Counted from the stretch's first letter, positions 27,847 to 37,404 are shown. The stretch: DNA of 64,000 nucleotides from Saccharibacillus endophyticus (GCF_013185185.1 NZ_JAAZWE010000002.1:623595-687594); one strand, 5' to 3'. The notes: generated by a model not told the origin, from the sequence alone. Program-made: numbers and translations.

Positions 27847-28329
27847 CTAACGGCTGCTTCGTTTCGGCTTGAACTCCCGCGCGCATGCTTCCAGCAAAAA
27901 GCAAAACGAACGATTCTGTCCCAGCATAAAGGAAGATAGATCATAACGATGATGGGCAGGCTCGTAGGTAACAAGCAGCCGACGCCCCATCCGCTGCGTT
28001 GCATAGTCAATAAACTTCTTTGCGGATTCATTTTCCAACAAAATCACGTACGCATATAAGGAATGTTCTTCCGGCTCGTCGAGCGGGCTTACGCCTGCGC
28101 AGGAGAATTCGGTGACGATGCCGGCCGCGTTTAACAGCTTCAAAGCTTCCAATAACTCAATATCTACCTCAACACCATCCAGCAGACCGACCTTTTTCGG
28201 AAAAAGGCGAATCTTTTCGCGTTCCGCCCAGCGTCCAAGCTCCGTTCTGCGACGGTTCCATTGTTCGGCGGTCTGACTGCTGATGATCATTTCTTCCGGA
28301 ATCGCTTGATCCGGTTGTCTGTCTTCCAT
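27847..28329 (-). CDS. Protein of unknown function (160 residues)
   Basis: I do not recognise this protein. It is soluble, with no signal peptide. A central AGIVTEFSCAGVSPLDEPEEHSL-type segment holds a conserved-looking Cys, and the C-terminal half ends in a basic KPKRSSR tail. The ATG at 28329 follows AAGGAG with ideal spacing. It lies 128 bases after a cyclodeaminase-like gene and 27 bases before the 547-residue protein. Confidence 0.7.
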   Translation of the reverse strand: MEDRQPDQAIPEEMIISSQTAEQWNRRRTELGRWAEREKIRLFPKKVGLLDGVEVDIELLEALKLLNAAGIVTEFSCAGVSPLDEPEEHSLYAYVILLENESAKKFIDYATQRMGRRLLVTYEPAHHRYDLSSFMLGQNRSFCFLLEACAREFKPKRSSR

Positions 28330-28457
28330 GATGCTCGCTCCTTCCGCAACCCGAAGACCGGCAGGCCCGATCACTCCAACCTCCGGTCCGATCTTTCCAT
28401 TATGCCATTCCTGAAGCGGCGGCGCCATCGTCCCGGGTACAAGAGATCCGATCTTCT

Positions 28458-29102
28458 TCAAGACTCCGATTGCTGCTGCGCCTCTTTTTCCATTGCCTGC
28501 ATCACCTCGTTCAAAGCCAGCTCTTTCAAGCGTTCGGCTCGAAGCATCAACCGATCCGCCCGATCGCCGTAATCTTCGCGCGCACGCTTATCGCTGCACG
28601 CGGGCAGATTGATCCGGACGGTCAAGTAGGCCGAACGAACCGCCGCTTCGAACATGACCACTCCGATTCCCAGATCCGACAGCACATGTTCGCGGGTGGC
28701 TTCGGCGATTCCCCGGGCGCTTCGAAGACCGCGCACGCCGACCTCCATCAGCTCCAGCGGAACTTCGATCGTCCTTTTGACGGCATGGATCAGCGATTCG
28801 TCTTGTTCCGACTCCGCTTGTTCGCTGACCTCGATGTATTCGGCGAAACCGCGTATATCCGCCTTCATCAATCGCTCGCACTCAGCCGCGATTTCTTTCA
28901 TTTCCCGCTCCGCGTCGTCGATGTATTCGCGCTGCTCGGACGTGCGCTGACGATGCGACAGCTGCGCGGCCATCGATGTCATCGCGGAACCCAGGGCAGC
29001 CGCAAGCGCCGATGTGCTGCCTCCGCCCGGCGTGGCTTTCGCGCTTCCCGCTCGTTCTACGAATTCGCGAATGGATAACTCCCAAGGAGATTGTTCATGC
29101 AT
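28458..29102 (-). CDS. Formiminotransferase-cyclodeaminase-like (FCD domain) protein
   Basis: A 214-residue stand-alone cyclodeaminase/cyclohydrolase domain. In characterised relatives this domain converts formimino-tetrahydrofolate to methenyl-tetrahydrofolate with release of ammonia, or hydrolyses methenyl-THF. The all-helical fold is recognisable from TPGGGSTSALAAALGSAMTSM (about residues 24-44) and the later DLGIGVVMFEAAVRSAYLTVRINL. No formiminotransferase partner or histidine-degradation gene is nearby. The ATG follows GGAAGGAAGAGG. It heads a three-gene minus-strand set with two proteins of unknown function. Confidence 0.82.
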   Translation of the reverse strand: MHEQSPWELSIREFVERAGSAKATPGGGSTSALAAALGSAMTSMAAQLSHRQRTSEQREYIDDAEREMKEIAAECERLMKADIRGFAEYIEVSEQAESEQDESLIHAVKRTIEVPLELMEVGVRGLRSARGIAEATREHVLSDLGIGVVMFEAAVRSAYLTVRINLPACSDKRAREDYGDRADRLMLRAERLKELALNEVMQAMEKEAQQQSES

Positions 29103-29133
29103 GATCCCTCTTCCTTCCTCTGCGTGGTTTTTT

Positions 29134-29927
29134 ATGCCGATCTTGTTCTCTGTTCATTACCCCGATTTTTGGTCGCCTACTGGAAACGATTGTCTGGTCG
29201 AGTTGATTGCTGCTTCAATCCGCTCTCTGTTGATCGCCCTGATCCCTCGCACCTTTACCGTGACGGTCGCTCCCGATTACCGGCTTGTGCCCGACGGCCG
29301 ATTGGATAAGCAGGCTTACGGCGAAAACATTCGAAGCTTTGCCGCAACCTGTTTCGAAAACGGTTCACTCGGCACTACCCGTTACGGCGAGCCTGTAGGT
29401 CCCGTCGTCGTCAAAGCGCTGCTTCTCAGCTTGCCCGTGATCGCAGGCGCGCTATCGGTCGGATTCCTGCTGCCGGTTGCACGCTGGTATCTGATCCATC
29501 ACCCGATCGGCGGCATGCGTTTTCTCGCCCGCGAAGGCTGGGAATCTTTGGAGATCGCGATGGCGGCCGACTTCGGCCGTTTCGTTTATTCAAAGCGTAT
29601 TACATCCCCGCGCTTCTGCAGGAGATGATCGTTCATTTCTGCCTCGACCTCGGAAAAGTGCTCAGTCCGATCGGACAGCTCGGCGTATTGGCCGCGTACT
29701 TGAATCCCGGATCGGCGGAAGCGGGAATGAACAACGATTTCGAATTCGTCAATACCGCGCACGACTGGGGCTCGATGATCTCCGATCATTTGCCGGATTT
29801 GAAATTCGGTCACTTCGGATCGATCATGGTGCCCGTGTTCGCGATCGTGTACGCGTTGCTGGCGTTCAGTTTGCTCGGGGAAGGACTGCGGAGAAGGTTC
29901 AACGCGATCCAAAAAAATGAATGCTAA
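29134..29927 (+). pseudogene. Degenerate ABC transporter permease (DppC/OppC-like), frameshifted
   Basis: Two consecutive plus-strand frames together resemble a dipeptide/oligopeptide-type permease. The first (29134 to about 29585) holds GSLGTTRYGEPVGPVVVKAL, typical of the periplasmic loop and second helix. The second continues as FRLFKAYYIPALLQE and ends HFGSIMVPVFAIVYALLAFSLLGEGLRRRF, the classic C-terminus of the family. A frameshift lies near 29578-29586, the central membrane region looks shortened, and the N-terminal helix is poor. No ATPase or binding-protein gene is adjacent. Decay is more likely than sequencing error because deletion and frameshift both seem present. Confidence 0.6.
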
Positions 29928-30001
29928 CTTGACCGTTCATGTTATGATGGACATTAATGTTATCGGATTTTTCAATACGTGGACTGGGAGTGGATTTATT
30001 C

Positions 30002-31003
30002 ATGATTCGATTCGGAATGATCGGCACGAATTTTATTACGGAACGCTTTATCGATGCGGCGCAGCAGGCGGAAGGACTGGAACTGACTGCGGTGTACTCG
30101 CGCACGGAAGATCGCGCGCAGGAGTTTGCGAACCGTTACGGGATCGGGCTTACTTTTACGGACCTGGATGAAATGGCCGCTTCGGACCGGATCGACGCCG
30201 TTTATATCGCCAGCCCTAATTCGCTCCACGCCGAGCAGGCGATCTTGTTCCTGAAGCAAGGCAAGCATGTATTGTGCGAAAAGCCGATGGCTTCCAATGC
30301 TCGGGAAGTACGCGACATGTTTGCTGCGGCTCAAGAAAGCGGCGCCGTGCTGATGGAAGCGGTTAAGACGACGCTGCTGCCTTCTTTCGCGCTGCTGCGA
30401 GAAAACCTGCACAAGATCGGCACGGTTCGGCGTTATTTTGCCAATTACGGCCAGTATTCGTCCCGTTATGACGCCTACAAGGAAGGCATGGTGCTGAACG
30501 CGTTCCGGCCCGAATTCTCCAACGGCGCGCTGATGGATCTCGGCTTGTACTGTATTTATCCGATGGTACTGCTGTTCGGCAAACCGGAAGAGGTCAAAGC
30601 AAGCGCGTATATGCTGGAGTCCGGCGTTGACGGCGAAGGTAGTCTGCTCGCCCGCTACCCGGATATGGAGGGCGTCGTGACTTTTTCAAAAATTACCGAT
30701 TCGCATGTCCCGTCGGAGATCCAGGGCGAGCTGGGCAGCATTCTGATCGACAAGATCAGCGAACCGCGCAATGTGCAGATCCGTTATCGGGACGGCAGCG
30801 TGGAAGATCTCAGCGAACCCGCCGGCAAACCTGTAATGACTTACGAAATTCAGGAGTTTGTCGACGTGATCCGTTCAGGCGCAAGCGAGTCTTCCGTCAA
30901 TTCGCACGCGTGTTCGTTGGCCGCAGCCGAAGTCATGGAAGAAGCCCGTCAACAGTTCGGTCTTGTCTTCCCTGCCGACCAAAAATACTCGCAACAAAAA
31001 TAA
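30002..31003 (+). CDS. Gfo/Idh/MocA-family NAD(P)-dependent oxidoreductase
   Basis: A 333-residue dehydrogenase. The Rossmann start MIRFGMIGTNFIT differs slightly from GxGxxG. The family motif GKHVLCEKPMASN (the EKP with catalytic Lys) lies near residue 95, and the C-terminal alpha/beta domain includes NGALMDLGLYCIYPM. Family members oxidise or reduce sugars, inositols or related compounds; the substrate cannot be read from the sequence. The start at 30002 is chosen because GGGAGTGG lies just upstream and the Rossmann fold begins there. It appears monocistronic, followed by apbE after 135 bases. Confidence 0.88.
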   Translation: MIRFGMIGTNFITERFIDAAQQAEGLELTAVYSRTEDRAQEFANRYGIGLTFTDLDEMAASDRIDAVYIASPNSLHAEQAILFLKQGKHVLCEKPMASNAREVRDMFAAAQESGAVLMEAVKTTLLPSFALLRENLHKIGTVRRYFANYGQYSSRYDAYKEGMVLNAFRPEFSNGALMDLGLYCIYPMVLLFGKPEEVKASAYMLESGVDGEGSLLARYPDMEGVVTFSKITDSHVPSEIQGELGSILIDKISEPRNVQIRYRDGSVEDLSEPAGKPVMTYEIQEFVDVIRSGASESSVNSHACSLAAAEVMEEARQQFGLVFPADQKYSQQK

Positions 31004-31138
31004 TCAAAAATTTGACTAATTTTCGCAGCATGCCGCACCGTTTCTTAAGGTATGATGAATGTGAGGACTTTCACGTACTTTTTTTCCGTAAAAGGTACCC
31101 TGATGAAAGCTCCATTCTAACGGGACGGTGACTTCACG

Positions 31139-32215
31139 ATGTGGAAGCATGCAGGCAAGACAATAAAAGCGGCAGCGGCGGTTCTGACCCTCGCGGCCGT
31201 GCTTAGCGGATGCGGACCAGCCAAAGACGGAGCAGCAACAGCGGCACAGACAAATTCCGATCCAATCTCGGCAACTTTCTATGTCTATGATACGGTGGCA
31301 ACGATCAAGATCTATGACGAGAAGGCAACAGAGCAAAACATAGACGAAATCCGTGATCTGTTGAGCAAAATCGACCTGGAACTGAGCCGGACGAATAAGG
31401 ACAGCGATCTGTACAAGGTCAACGCCGCCTCCGGCAAAGAAGCGGTTAAGGTCTCGCAAGGAACATTCGACGTAGTGAAGCTTGCGCTATCTTATGCCGA
31501 AGAGACCGACGGATTGCTTGATCCTTCGATCGGCCCGCTGATTAATCTATGGGATATCGGACATGAAGGCGCGAAAGTGCCGGATAAAGATGACCTGGAA
31601 ACGGCTCGCAAGCTAACCGACTACCGAAAGGTCGTTCTCGACGAAGCCAACTTGACGATCAAGCTCGAAGAACCCGGCATGGTGCTCGACCTGGGCTCGA
31701 TCGGCAAAGGATATGCGGCTGATCAAGTAGCCAAGTATATGCACGATCACGATCTGAACAGCGCTTTGATCAACCTCGGCGGCAGCAGCATCAACGCGGT
31801 CGGCGGCAAGCCGAACGGCGCGGATTGGAACGTCGGCCTGCAAGATCCGGTCAAAAGCCGCGGCAGCCAGCTTGGAACGGTCAAGATCAACAACGAGACG
31901 ATCGACTCCTCGGGCGTCTATGAACGATTCTTTATGGAGGACGGCATCCGGTACCATCATATTCTTGATCCCCGTACCGGCTATCCGACGCAAAACGGCC
32001 TGATGAGCATCACCATCGTCAGCGACAACGCAACAGACGCCGATGCGCTCTCCACCGCTGCTTTCGTGATGGGATTGGAAAAAGGCATGGCCTATATCGA
32101 GAAACAGCCCGACGTTGAAGCTTTCTTCATCATGGACGACAACAGCATCCATGCAACGAGCGGCTTGAAGGATCGAATCAACCTGACCTCCGATTTGTAC
32201 CATCTGACTGACTGA
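31139..32215 (+). CDS. apbE: FAD:protein FMN transferase, lipoprotein (ApbE)
   Basis: ApbE attaches FMN covalently to Thr/Ser of extracytoplasmic flavoproteins such as FMN-binding redox subunits. The 358-residue protein has a lipoprotein signal with lipobox AVLSGCG (Cys about residue 25). The catalytic domain carries LSRTNKDSDLYKVN, LDLGSIGKGYAAD, the NLGGSS turn, SSGVYERFF and HHILDPRTGYPTQNG, followed by DADALSTAAFVMG. All Mg/FAD-binding features are present. No flavoprotein target gene lies in this window. A good terminator follows. Confidence 0.94.
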   Translation: MWKHAGKTIKAAAAVLTLAAVLSGCGPAKDGAATAAQTNSDPISATFYVYDTVATIKIYDEKATEQNIDEIRDLLSKIDLELSRTNKDSDLYKVNAASGKEAVKVSQGTFDVVKLALSYAEETDGLLDPSIGPLINLWDIGHEGAKVPDKDDLETARKLTDYRKVVLDEANLTIKLEEPGMVLDLGSIGKGYAADQVAKYMHDHDLNSALINLGGSSINAVGGKPNGADWNVGLQDPVKSRGSQLGTVKINNETIDSSGVYERFFMEDGIRYHHILDPRTGYPTQNGLMSITIVSDNATDADALSTAAFVMGLEKGMAYIEKQPDVEAFFIMDDNSIHATSGLKDRINLTSDLYHLTD

Positions 32216-32235
32216 TTGATCAGCGAGTTTATATG

Positions 32236-32282
32236 AAAAAGGCTGCCGACATCGTTTATTCGATGATCGACAGCCTTTTTAT
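32236..32282. terminator. Bidirectional terminator after apbE
   Basis: AAAAAGGCTGCCGACATCG ... CGATGATCGACAGCCTTTTT lies between convergent genes. Confidence 0.85.
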
Positions 32283-32299
32283 GATAGGCAAAAATAATT

Positions 32300-34177
32300 C
32301 TATTCCGATTCTTTGGCCGTCCATTCAATCTCGAACCGCGCGAATCCGCCTTCGGCCATTCCGCCAAAGCTTACGCCTGCCGGCATGCCCGCTTCACGCG
32401 CATCCGGCGAAGACAGCAATTCGACTTTCATCCCTGCCGGTAGTCCGACGATTTTCCAATTGCCATCCGCTCTGGGCGTGAGCACGCCGGAATCGCGAAT
32501 GTAATCAGTGAGAATCTGTCTATTTTCATCCGGCGAATCGAGCACGACCCGTTGACCGTCCGGATTGGCAATCGGCGTCGAAAAAGCACGGTAGTTGTTG
32601 GTGGCGATCACGAACTTCTCTTCGGCTTCGACCAGGCGACCTTCGTAACGCAGGTCTCCGATTCGCTCCGATTGCGGATTCACGAGTTCGCATGAAGATG
32701 AATATTTAGCCGGCTGCGTCACATTGATCGTATACGTCACGCCGTCGATGATATCGAAGTTGAAGGAAGGGAAGTCCGGGTCGATCAACGGTTGGCCGTT
32801 TCCGCCTTGCGGATCGATCGTCAAGAACAGTCCTGCCGCCCATTCCAGCCATTCTTTCAACTCGGCTCCCGTCAATAAGACGGCGCACAACGTATTCGGA
32901 TAATTATACAAATCCGCGATATGTTTCACAGCCAGCGGGCCAGCAGGAATGTTCGTATAATACGAGGGACCGTAACGTCCGCCCGTTTTGAACGGCGCGC
33001 CCGCAGCAAGCATCGGAAGATCCGCGTAAGGCGATCCTTGAAGTTCTTTTTTCAAATACCACCGCTGCGCGTCATTGACGATCTGCACCGAAGCACTGTC
33101 TTGAATCAAAGCAAAGAAACTGTCGATCGGTTCGGTCGTCTCGCCTACCGCGGTTCGGATATAGGTCAGCGTGCCTTCATGTCCCTCGCGCACGGCTTCC
33201 GCGGTCTCAGCGTCCGTACGCACGAGCGACACGGCTTTGGACGCATCGAAGACCGGACGTGCTTCGACGTGAAAATCAGACACTTTCCAACCTTCTTCGC
33301 CCAAAACCAGCTCCAAATCCACGACGCCCAGATGGTCGCCTGCGTAGCCCGCTTCGACAGCCGGAACTCCGTTGATCGAACCTCGCTCCAGATCGACCCC
33401 CGTTTTCCCCTCAAAAGCCGCACTCGGAAACACCTTATGCGCATGGCCGAACAAAATCGTATCCACGCCCGGAATTCGGCTGAGATGCAGTACGGCATTT
33501 TCCGTCATCGGGGCTTCTGCGACGTCCTCATAACCGCAGTGAGCCAACAGTACAATCAAGTCGGCTCCTTCTTCTTTCAGCTTGGGAACAAAAGTCTTGG
33601 TCGTCTCGACCATGTCTTCCGCTCGCAGCCTGCCTTCCAGATTGGCTTTGTCCCAACTCATGATCTGCGGGGTGACCAATCCGATCACGCCGACTTTGAT
33701 CGGGTGGGAATTGCCGTCCTCGTCCTCGATCGTGCGCTCCAGCAGCAGATAAGGCGGAAGGTAATGCGAGCCTTTCGGAACATTTTCACCATCGAGATAC
33801 AGATTGGCATTCGTATAAGGGAAAGCGGCTCCTTCAAGCACCTTGTCCAAATATTCCAATCCGTAGTTGAACTCATGGTTGCCCAAGGTTCCGGCGTCAT
33901 AACCGAGAGCATTCATCGCTTGATAAACCGCATGGATGCCGCCGCTTGCGTCAAGTCCTCCCGAAGCCATATAGTCACCCATCGGATTGCCTTGCAGCAG
34001 ATCGCCGTTATCGAACAACAGGACATTCTTCTTCTCCGCTCTCGCTTGCCGGATCAGGGCTGCCGTCTGCGCGAATCCGTACTCCGATACCGGGCGGTCT
34101 CCGTAATAATCATAATTCATCATATGGACGTGAAGGTCCGTTGTTTCCAGTACCCGAAGGCTTGCTTTAATATTCAG
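32300..34177 (-). CDS. Bifunctional 2',3'-cyclic nucleotide 2'-phosphodiesterase / 5'-nucleotidase-like phosphoesterase
   Basis: A two-domain calcineurin-type phosphoesterase of about 625 residues. The N-terminal metallophosphatase domain has LETTDLHVHMMNYDYY, DNGDLLQGNP, GNHEFNYGLEYL, LLAHCG and ILFGHAHKVFPS (metal ligands of both sites). The C-terminal 5'-nucleotidase domain holds GPSYYTNIPAGPLAVKHIADLYNYPNTL and the FDIIDGVTY substrate-stacking motif. There is no signal peptide, so unlike CpdB/YfkN it looks cytoplasmic or non-classically located. The best start appears to be CTG at 34177, 8 bases behind GGAGG; the upstream ATG at 34228 lacks a ribosome binding site. Confidence 0.87.
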   Translation of the reverse strand: MNIKASLRVLETTDLHVHMMNYDYYGDRPVSEYGFAQTAALIRQARAEKKNVLLFDNGDLLQGNPMGDYMASGGLDASGGIHAVYQAMNALGYDAGTLGNHEFNYGLEYLDKVLEGAAFPYTNANLYLDGENVPKGSHYLPPYLLLERTIEDEDGNSHPIKVGVIGLVTPQIMSWDKANLEGRLRAEDMVETTKTFVPKLKEEGADLIVLLAHCGYEDVAEAPMTENAVLHLSRIPGVDTILFGHAHKVFPSAAFEGKTGVDLERGSINGVPAVEAGYAGDHLGVVDLELVLGEEGWKVSDFHVEARPVFDASKAVSLVRTDAETAEAVREGHEGTLTYIRTAVGETTEPIDSFFALIQDSASVQIVNDAQRWYLKKELQGSPYADLPMLAAGAPFKTGGRYGPSYYTNIPAGPLAVKHIADLYNYPNTLCAVLLTGAELKEWLEWAAGLFLTIDPQGGNGQPLIDPDFPSFNFDIIDGVTYTINVTQPAKYSSSCELVNPQSERIGDLRYEGRLVEAEEKFVIATNNYRAFSTPIANPDGQRVVLDSPDENRQILTDYIRDSGVLTPRADGNWKIVGLPAGMKVELLSSPDAREAGMPAGVSFGGMAEGGFARFEIEWTAKESE

Positions 34178-34324
34178 TTTACTCTCCTCCAATATGTAAG
34201 CTAAGATAACGCAACTTCTTTTCCGCATGCTTTTAACATTTTTTTCCGTGACTTTTTCAGATAAAACTCGTGCAATTTTCGTTTTTTGTGGTACTATCTT
34301 TTATGAAGATTAATTTACCGCTGG

Positions 34325-34353
34325 TAGTTAGTGAAAAAACAAAACATTAACTA
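34325..34353. promoter_or_regulatory. Inverted repeat upstream of phnD (possible operator)
   Basis: TAGTTAGTG (34325-34333) and CATTAACTA (34345-34353) form a near-perfect 9-base inverted repeat with an A-rich centre. It lies about 30 bases past a TACTAT -10-like element and about 245 bases before the transporter start. The role is unknown; no other gene is seen in 34178-34598. Confidence 0.35.
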
Positions 34354-34598
34354 ACATATGGCGCGCAAATGTTCGCTTCTCGAAACGTTCATCAGGAGCG
34401 TACCTCTCGTTTCCGACTTGATTAGAATGACATTTAACCATGTTTTTCGCAAGAGTGGGACTTGTAATTTTACGTAGGTTTAACAAAAATCGTCCTCCCA
34501 CTTTACTCAGTCTCAGGAAAATGCTGGTACACTTCTTTTTGTCGGCTTCGGGCCGCGGAGATTGCAAAAACAACATATCGATCAAGGGGGAAAAGATT

Positions 34599-35564
34599 TT
34601 GTTTAAGAAAGTACTTACGATCTGCATGTCTCTTGCAGTGACGGCGAGCCTGGCAGCTTGCGGAAGCAGCAGCAACAACGCATCGGGCGGCACGTCCACG
34701 GATGCGGGTACCGCTCCGGCGGCTGAAGGCTACGCGCCTACAGAATTGACGGTACAATTCGTCCCTTCGCAGAACGCGGAAACACTCGAAGCCAAAGCGA
34801 AACCGCTTGAGAAACTTCTCGGCGACGAGCTGGGCATTCCGGTAAAAGTCAGCGTATCTCCTAACTATAACACGATCATCGAAGCCATGTCCGCGAAGCA
34901 AGTCGACGTAGGCTTCCTACCTCCGAACGCGTACGTTCTGGCTCACGACGTAAGAAAATCGGCTGATCTGCTGCTGCAAGCCCAACGTTACGGCGTTGAA
35001 GAAGCGACAGGCCAACCGACCGAAGAAAAAGTAGACTTCTACAAATCGCTGATCCTCGTTAAAAAGGATTCCGGCATCAAGAGCCTGGAAGATCTGAAAG
35101 GCAAAAAAATGGGATGGCAGGACGTTACGTCTTCCGCAGGTTACGTATTCCCGGCCGCTGCCATGGTCAAAGCAGGAATGGATCCGGGCACGGACGTTCA
35201 AGGCGTAACGCTGAAAGGCCACGACCAAGCGGTACTGGCTCTGCTGAACGGACAAGTTGATGCGGTTGCGGTCTTCCAAGACGCTCGCAACACCGTTAAA
35301 GGCGACATTCCGGACGTGTTCGACCAAACCGAAATCCTGTTCGCTACGGATCCGATCCCGAACGACACGATCAGCGTGCGCAGCGATATGACGGACGAGT
35401 GGAAAACAAAGATTTCCGACGCGTTCATCGCTCTGGGCAACGATCCGGAAGGTCAAAAAATCATCAACGACGTGTACACGCACGTCGGTTACGAAAAAGG
35501 CGACGATGCGAACTTCGCAATCGTGCGCGAGTCGGCCGAAGCTGTCGGTCAAAAGATCGAATAG
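34599..35564 (+). CDS. phnD: Phosphonate/phosphate-type ABC transporter substrate-binding lipoprotein (PhnD family)
   Basis: The extracellular receptor of the following PhnC-PhnE-PhnE system; the family binds phosphonates, phosphite or phosphate. The 321-residue protein has a signal peptide with lipobox SLAACG (Cys about residue 21) and an Ala/Ser/Thr linker. PhnD-fold segments include LTVQFVPSQNAETLEAKAKP and FYKSLILVKKDSGIKSLEDLKGKKMGWQD. Start is TTG at 34599 behind GGGGGAAAAGATT; no ATG is available. No C-P lyase genes follow, so phosphate, phosphite or another anion is possible. Confidence 0.9.
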   Translation: MFKKVLTICMSLAVTASLAACGSSSNNASGGTSTDAGTAPAAEGYAPTELTVQFVPSQNAETLEAKAKPLEKLLGDELGIPVKVSVSPNYNTIIEAMSAKQVDVGFLPPNAYVLAHDVRKSADLLLQAQRYGVEEATGQPTEEKVDFYKSLILVKKDSGIKSLEDLKGKKMGWQDVTSSAGYVFPAAAMVKAGMDPGTDVQGVTLKGHDQAVLALLNGQVDAVAVFQDARNTVKGDIPDVFDQTEILFATDPIPNDTISVRSDMTDEWKTKISDAFIALGNDPEGQKIINDVYTHVGYEKGDDANFAIVRESAEAVGQKIE

Positions 35565-35642
35565 TCATCTTCACCAATTAAGGGGCTTTATGGTATAGTT
35601 TTGACAAAACCATTTCTTGTGCGCCCTCTCCATTTTTCCATG

Positions 35643-35680
35643 CAGCGCCGCTTGCGGTTTTTACAGCCGCAAGCGGCGCT
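35643..35680 (+). other. Intercistronic hairpin between phnD and phnC
   Basis: AGCGCCGCTTGCGG pairs perfectly over 14 bases with CCGCAAGCGGCGCT. There is no T-run. As in the nup operon, a strong stem directly follows the binding-protein gene and probably stabilises its 3' end or attenuates downstream expression. Confidence 0.65.
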
Positions 35681-35761
35681 GTGCGGCGTTTGGAGAGTGG
35701 ACGAATCTGACCGGTTCCTCTCTGACAAACAGAGAAGGCAAGCCGGAGAAAGCGGGCAACG

Positions 35762-36553
35762 ATGATTGAATTTAAAAATGTAGTCAAGCAATATCCCAAC
35801 GGCACGATCGGCCTCAATAACATTAACCTCACGATCAACGAAGGCGAGTTTGTCGTCATCGTCGGTCTGTCCGGCGCAGGTAAGTCTACGCTACTACGGT
35901 CGGTTAACCGCCTGCATGATATCAGTTCGGGCGAAATCCTGATCGACGGAAAATCGGTAACCAAAGCGAGCGGCAAGCAGCTCCGCCGGATTCGCCGCGA
36001 TATCGGCATGATCTTCCAAAGCTTCAACCTCGTGAAACGCGCAACCGTCATTCGCAACGTGTTGTCCGGCCGCGTCGGTTACCATTCCACGTTCTCGACG
36101 ATGTTCGGTTATTTCCCTAAAGAAGACCATGATATCGCGTTGGATGCGCTCAACCGCGTGAACATCCGAGAGAAAGCCTACACGCGTGCCGACCAACTGT
36201 CCGGCGGCCAGCAGCAGCGCGTCTCGATCGCGCGCGCGTTGGCTCAAAAGCCTAAAGTCATTTTGGCCGACGAGCCTGTCGCTTCCCTCGACCCGTTGAC
36301 GACCCGTCAAGTCATGGACGACCTGCAGCGCATCAACCGCGAATTGAAAATTACGACCATCGTCAACCTGCACTTTATTGACCTGGCTCGCGAGTATGCC
36401 ACGCGCATTATCGGTCTGCGCGCAGGCGAAGTCGTATTCGACGGCCCTGTGTCCGAAGCGACGGATGCCAAATTCTCCGAAATCTACGGACGCCCGATCA
36501 ACGAAGACGAGCTGCTGGCAGCCGACGCTCCGAAAGGAGGAGTCACGGTATGA
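35762..36553 (+). CDS. phnC: Phosphonate-type ABC transporter ATP-binding protein
   Basis: A 263-residue ABC ATPase powering the PhnD-PhnE system. Walker A is GLSGAGKST (about residues 36-44), the Q-loop is in [10 protein letters not shown], signature [15 protein letters not shown] and Walker [13 protein letters not shown]. PhnC-specific [15 protein letters not shown] is present. It overlaps phnE by four bases (ATGA). Confidence 0.93.
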   Translation: MIEFKNVVKQYPNGTIGLNNINLTINEGEFVVIVGLSGAGKSTLLRSVNRLHDISSGEILIDGKSVTKASGKQLRRIRRDIGMIFQSFNLVKRATVIRNVLSGRVGYHSTFSTMFGYFPKEDHDIALDALNRVNIREKAYTRADQLSGGQQQRVSIARALAQKPKVILADEPVASLDPLTTRQVMDDLQRINRELKITTIVNLHFIDLAREYATRIIGLRAGEVVFDGPVSEATDAKFSEIYGRPINEDELLAADAPKGGVTV

Positions 36554-37404
36554 CACCCGCTCCTACGCCGGAAGCGGCGGCGAGCGGGGCACCGACTCCT
36601 CCGCCGTCCAAAAAGCCGGCGCCTACTCTGGATTCCAAAGGCCCGCAGCGCTATAAAGCGCTGGTCACTTGGATATTGTTCATCGGCGTACTTTATGTCT
36701 GCTTCGTCGGAGTAGACGCGGACTTCCTCGCTCTATTCAGTGAAGGCGCCCGCGAAAATATGGGCCGGATCCTCGGCGAAATGCTTCGTCCGGATTGGAG
36801 CTATGCTTCGCATATCTGGAAACCGATGGTCGAAACCGTGCAAATCGCGATCGCGGGCACGATCATCGGCGCGGTCCTTGCCGTTCCGGTAGCTCTTCTT
36901 TGCGCAGTCAACATCATGCCCAAGAAAATCGTTTCGATTCCGGCTCGCATGGTACTGAACCTGGTTCGTACCGTTCCCGACCTGCTGTTCGCCGCGATCT
37001 TCGTTGCCGTTTTCGGGATCGGCGCGTTCGCCGGCATGCTGGCGCTCGTGTTCTTCTCCTTCGGTCTCGTAGCCAAGCTGACTTACGAAGCGATCGAAGC
37101 GATCGATCCGGGTCCGCTCGAAGCGATGACGGCGTCCGGTGCCAACAAAATTCAATTGATCGTTTTCGGCGTTATCCCGCAAGCCCTGCCTTACTTCTTC
37201 TCGTACGTGCTGTATACCTTCGAAGTTAACGTTCGGGCAGCTGCCGTGCTTGGTTTCGTCGGCGCGGGCGGTATCGGTCTTCACCTCGACCAACAGCTCA
37301 ACTCGCTGCGCTATGACCGCGCTTCGACGATCATCCTGTTGACGCTGGTCATCGTGCTTCTGATCGACTACGCGAGTACTTACTTACGGAGGAAATTGCT
37401 ATGA
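36550..37404 (+). CDS. phnE: Phosphonate-type ABC transporter permease 1
   Basis: A 284-residue permease with an unusual N-terminal Pro/Ala/Lys-rich cytoplasmic tail of about 35 residues. About six membrane segments follow, with the binding-protein-dependent transport domain. The EAA-type coupling loop reads [28 protein letters not shown] overlaps link it to phnC and to the second permease. Confidence 0.92.
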   Translation: MTPAPTPEAAASGAPTPPPSKKPAPTLDSKGPQRYKALVTWILFIGVLYVCFVGVDADFLALFSEGARENMGRILGEMLRPDWSYASHIWKPMVETVQIAIAGTIIGAVLAVPVALLCAVNIMPKKIVSIPARMVLNLVRTVPDLLFAAIFVAVFGIGAFAGMLALVFFSFGLVAKLTYEAIEAIDPGPLEAMTASGANKIQLIVFGVIPQALPYFFSYVLYTFEVNVRAAAVLGFVGAGGIGLHLDQQLNSLRYDRASTIILLTLVIVLLIDYASTYLRRKLL

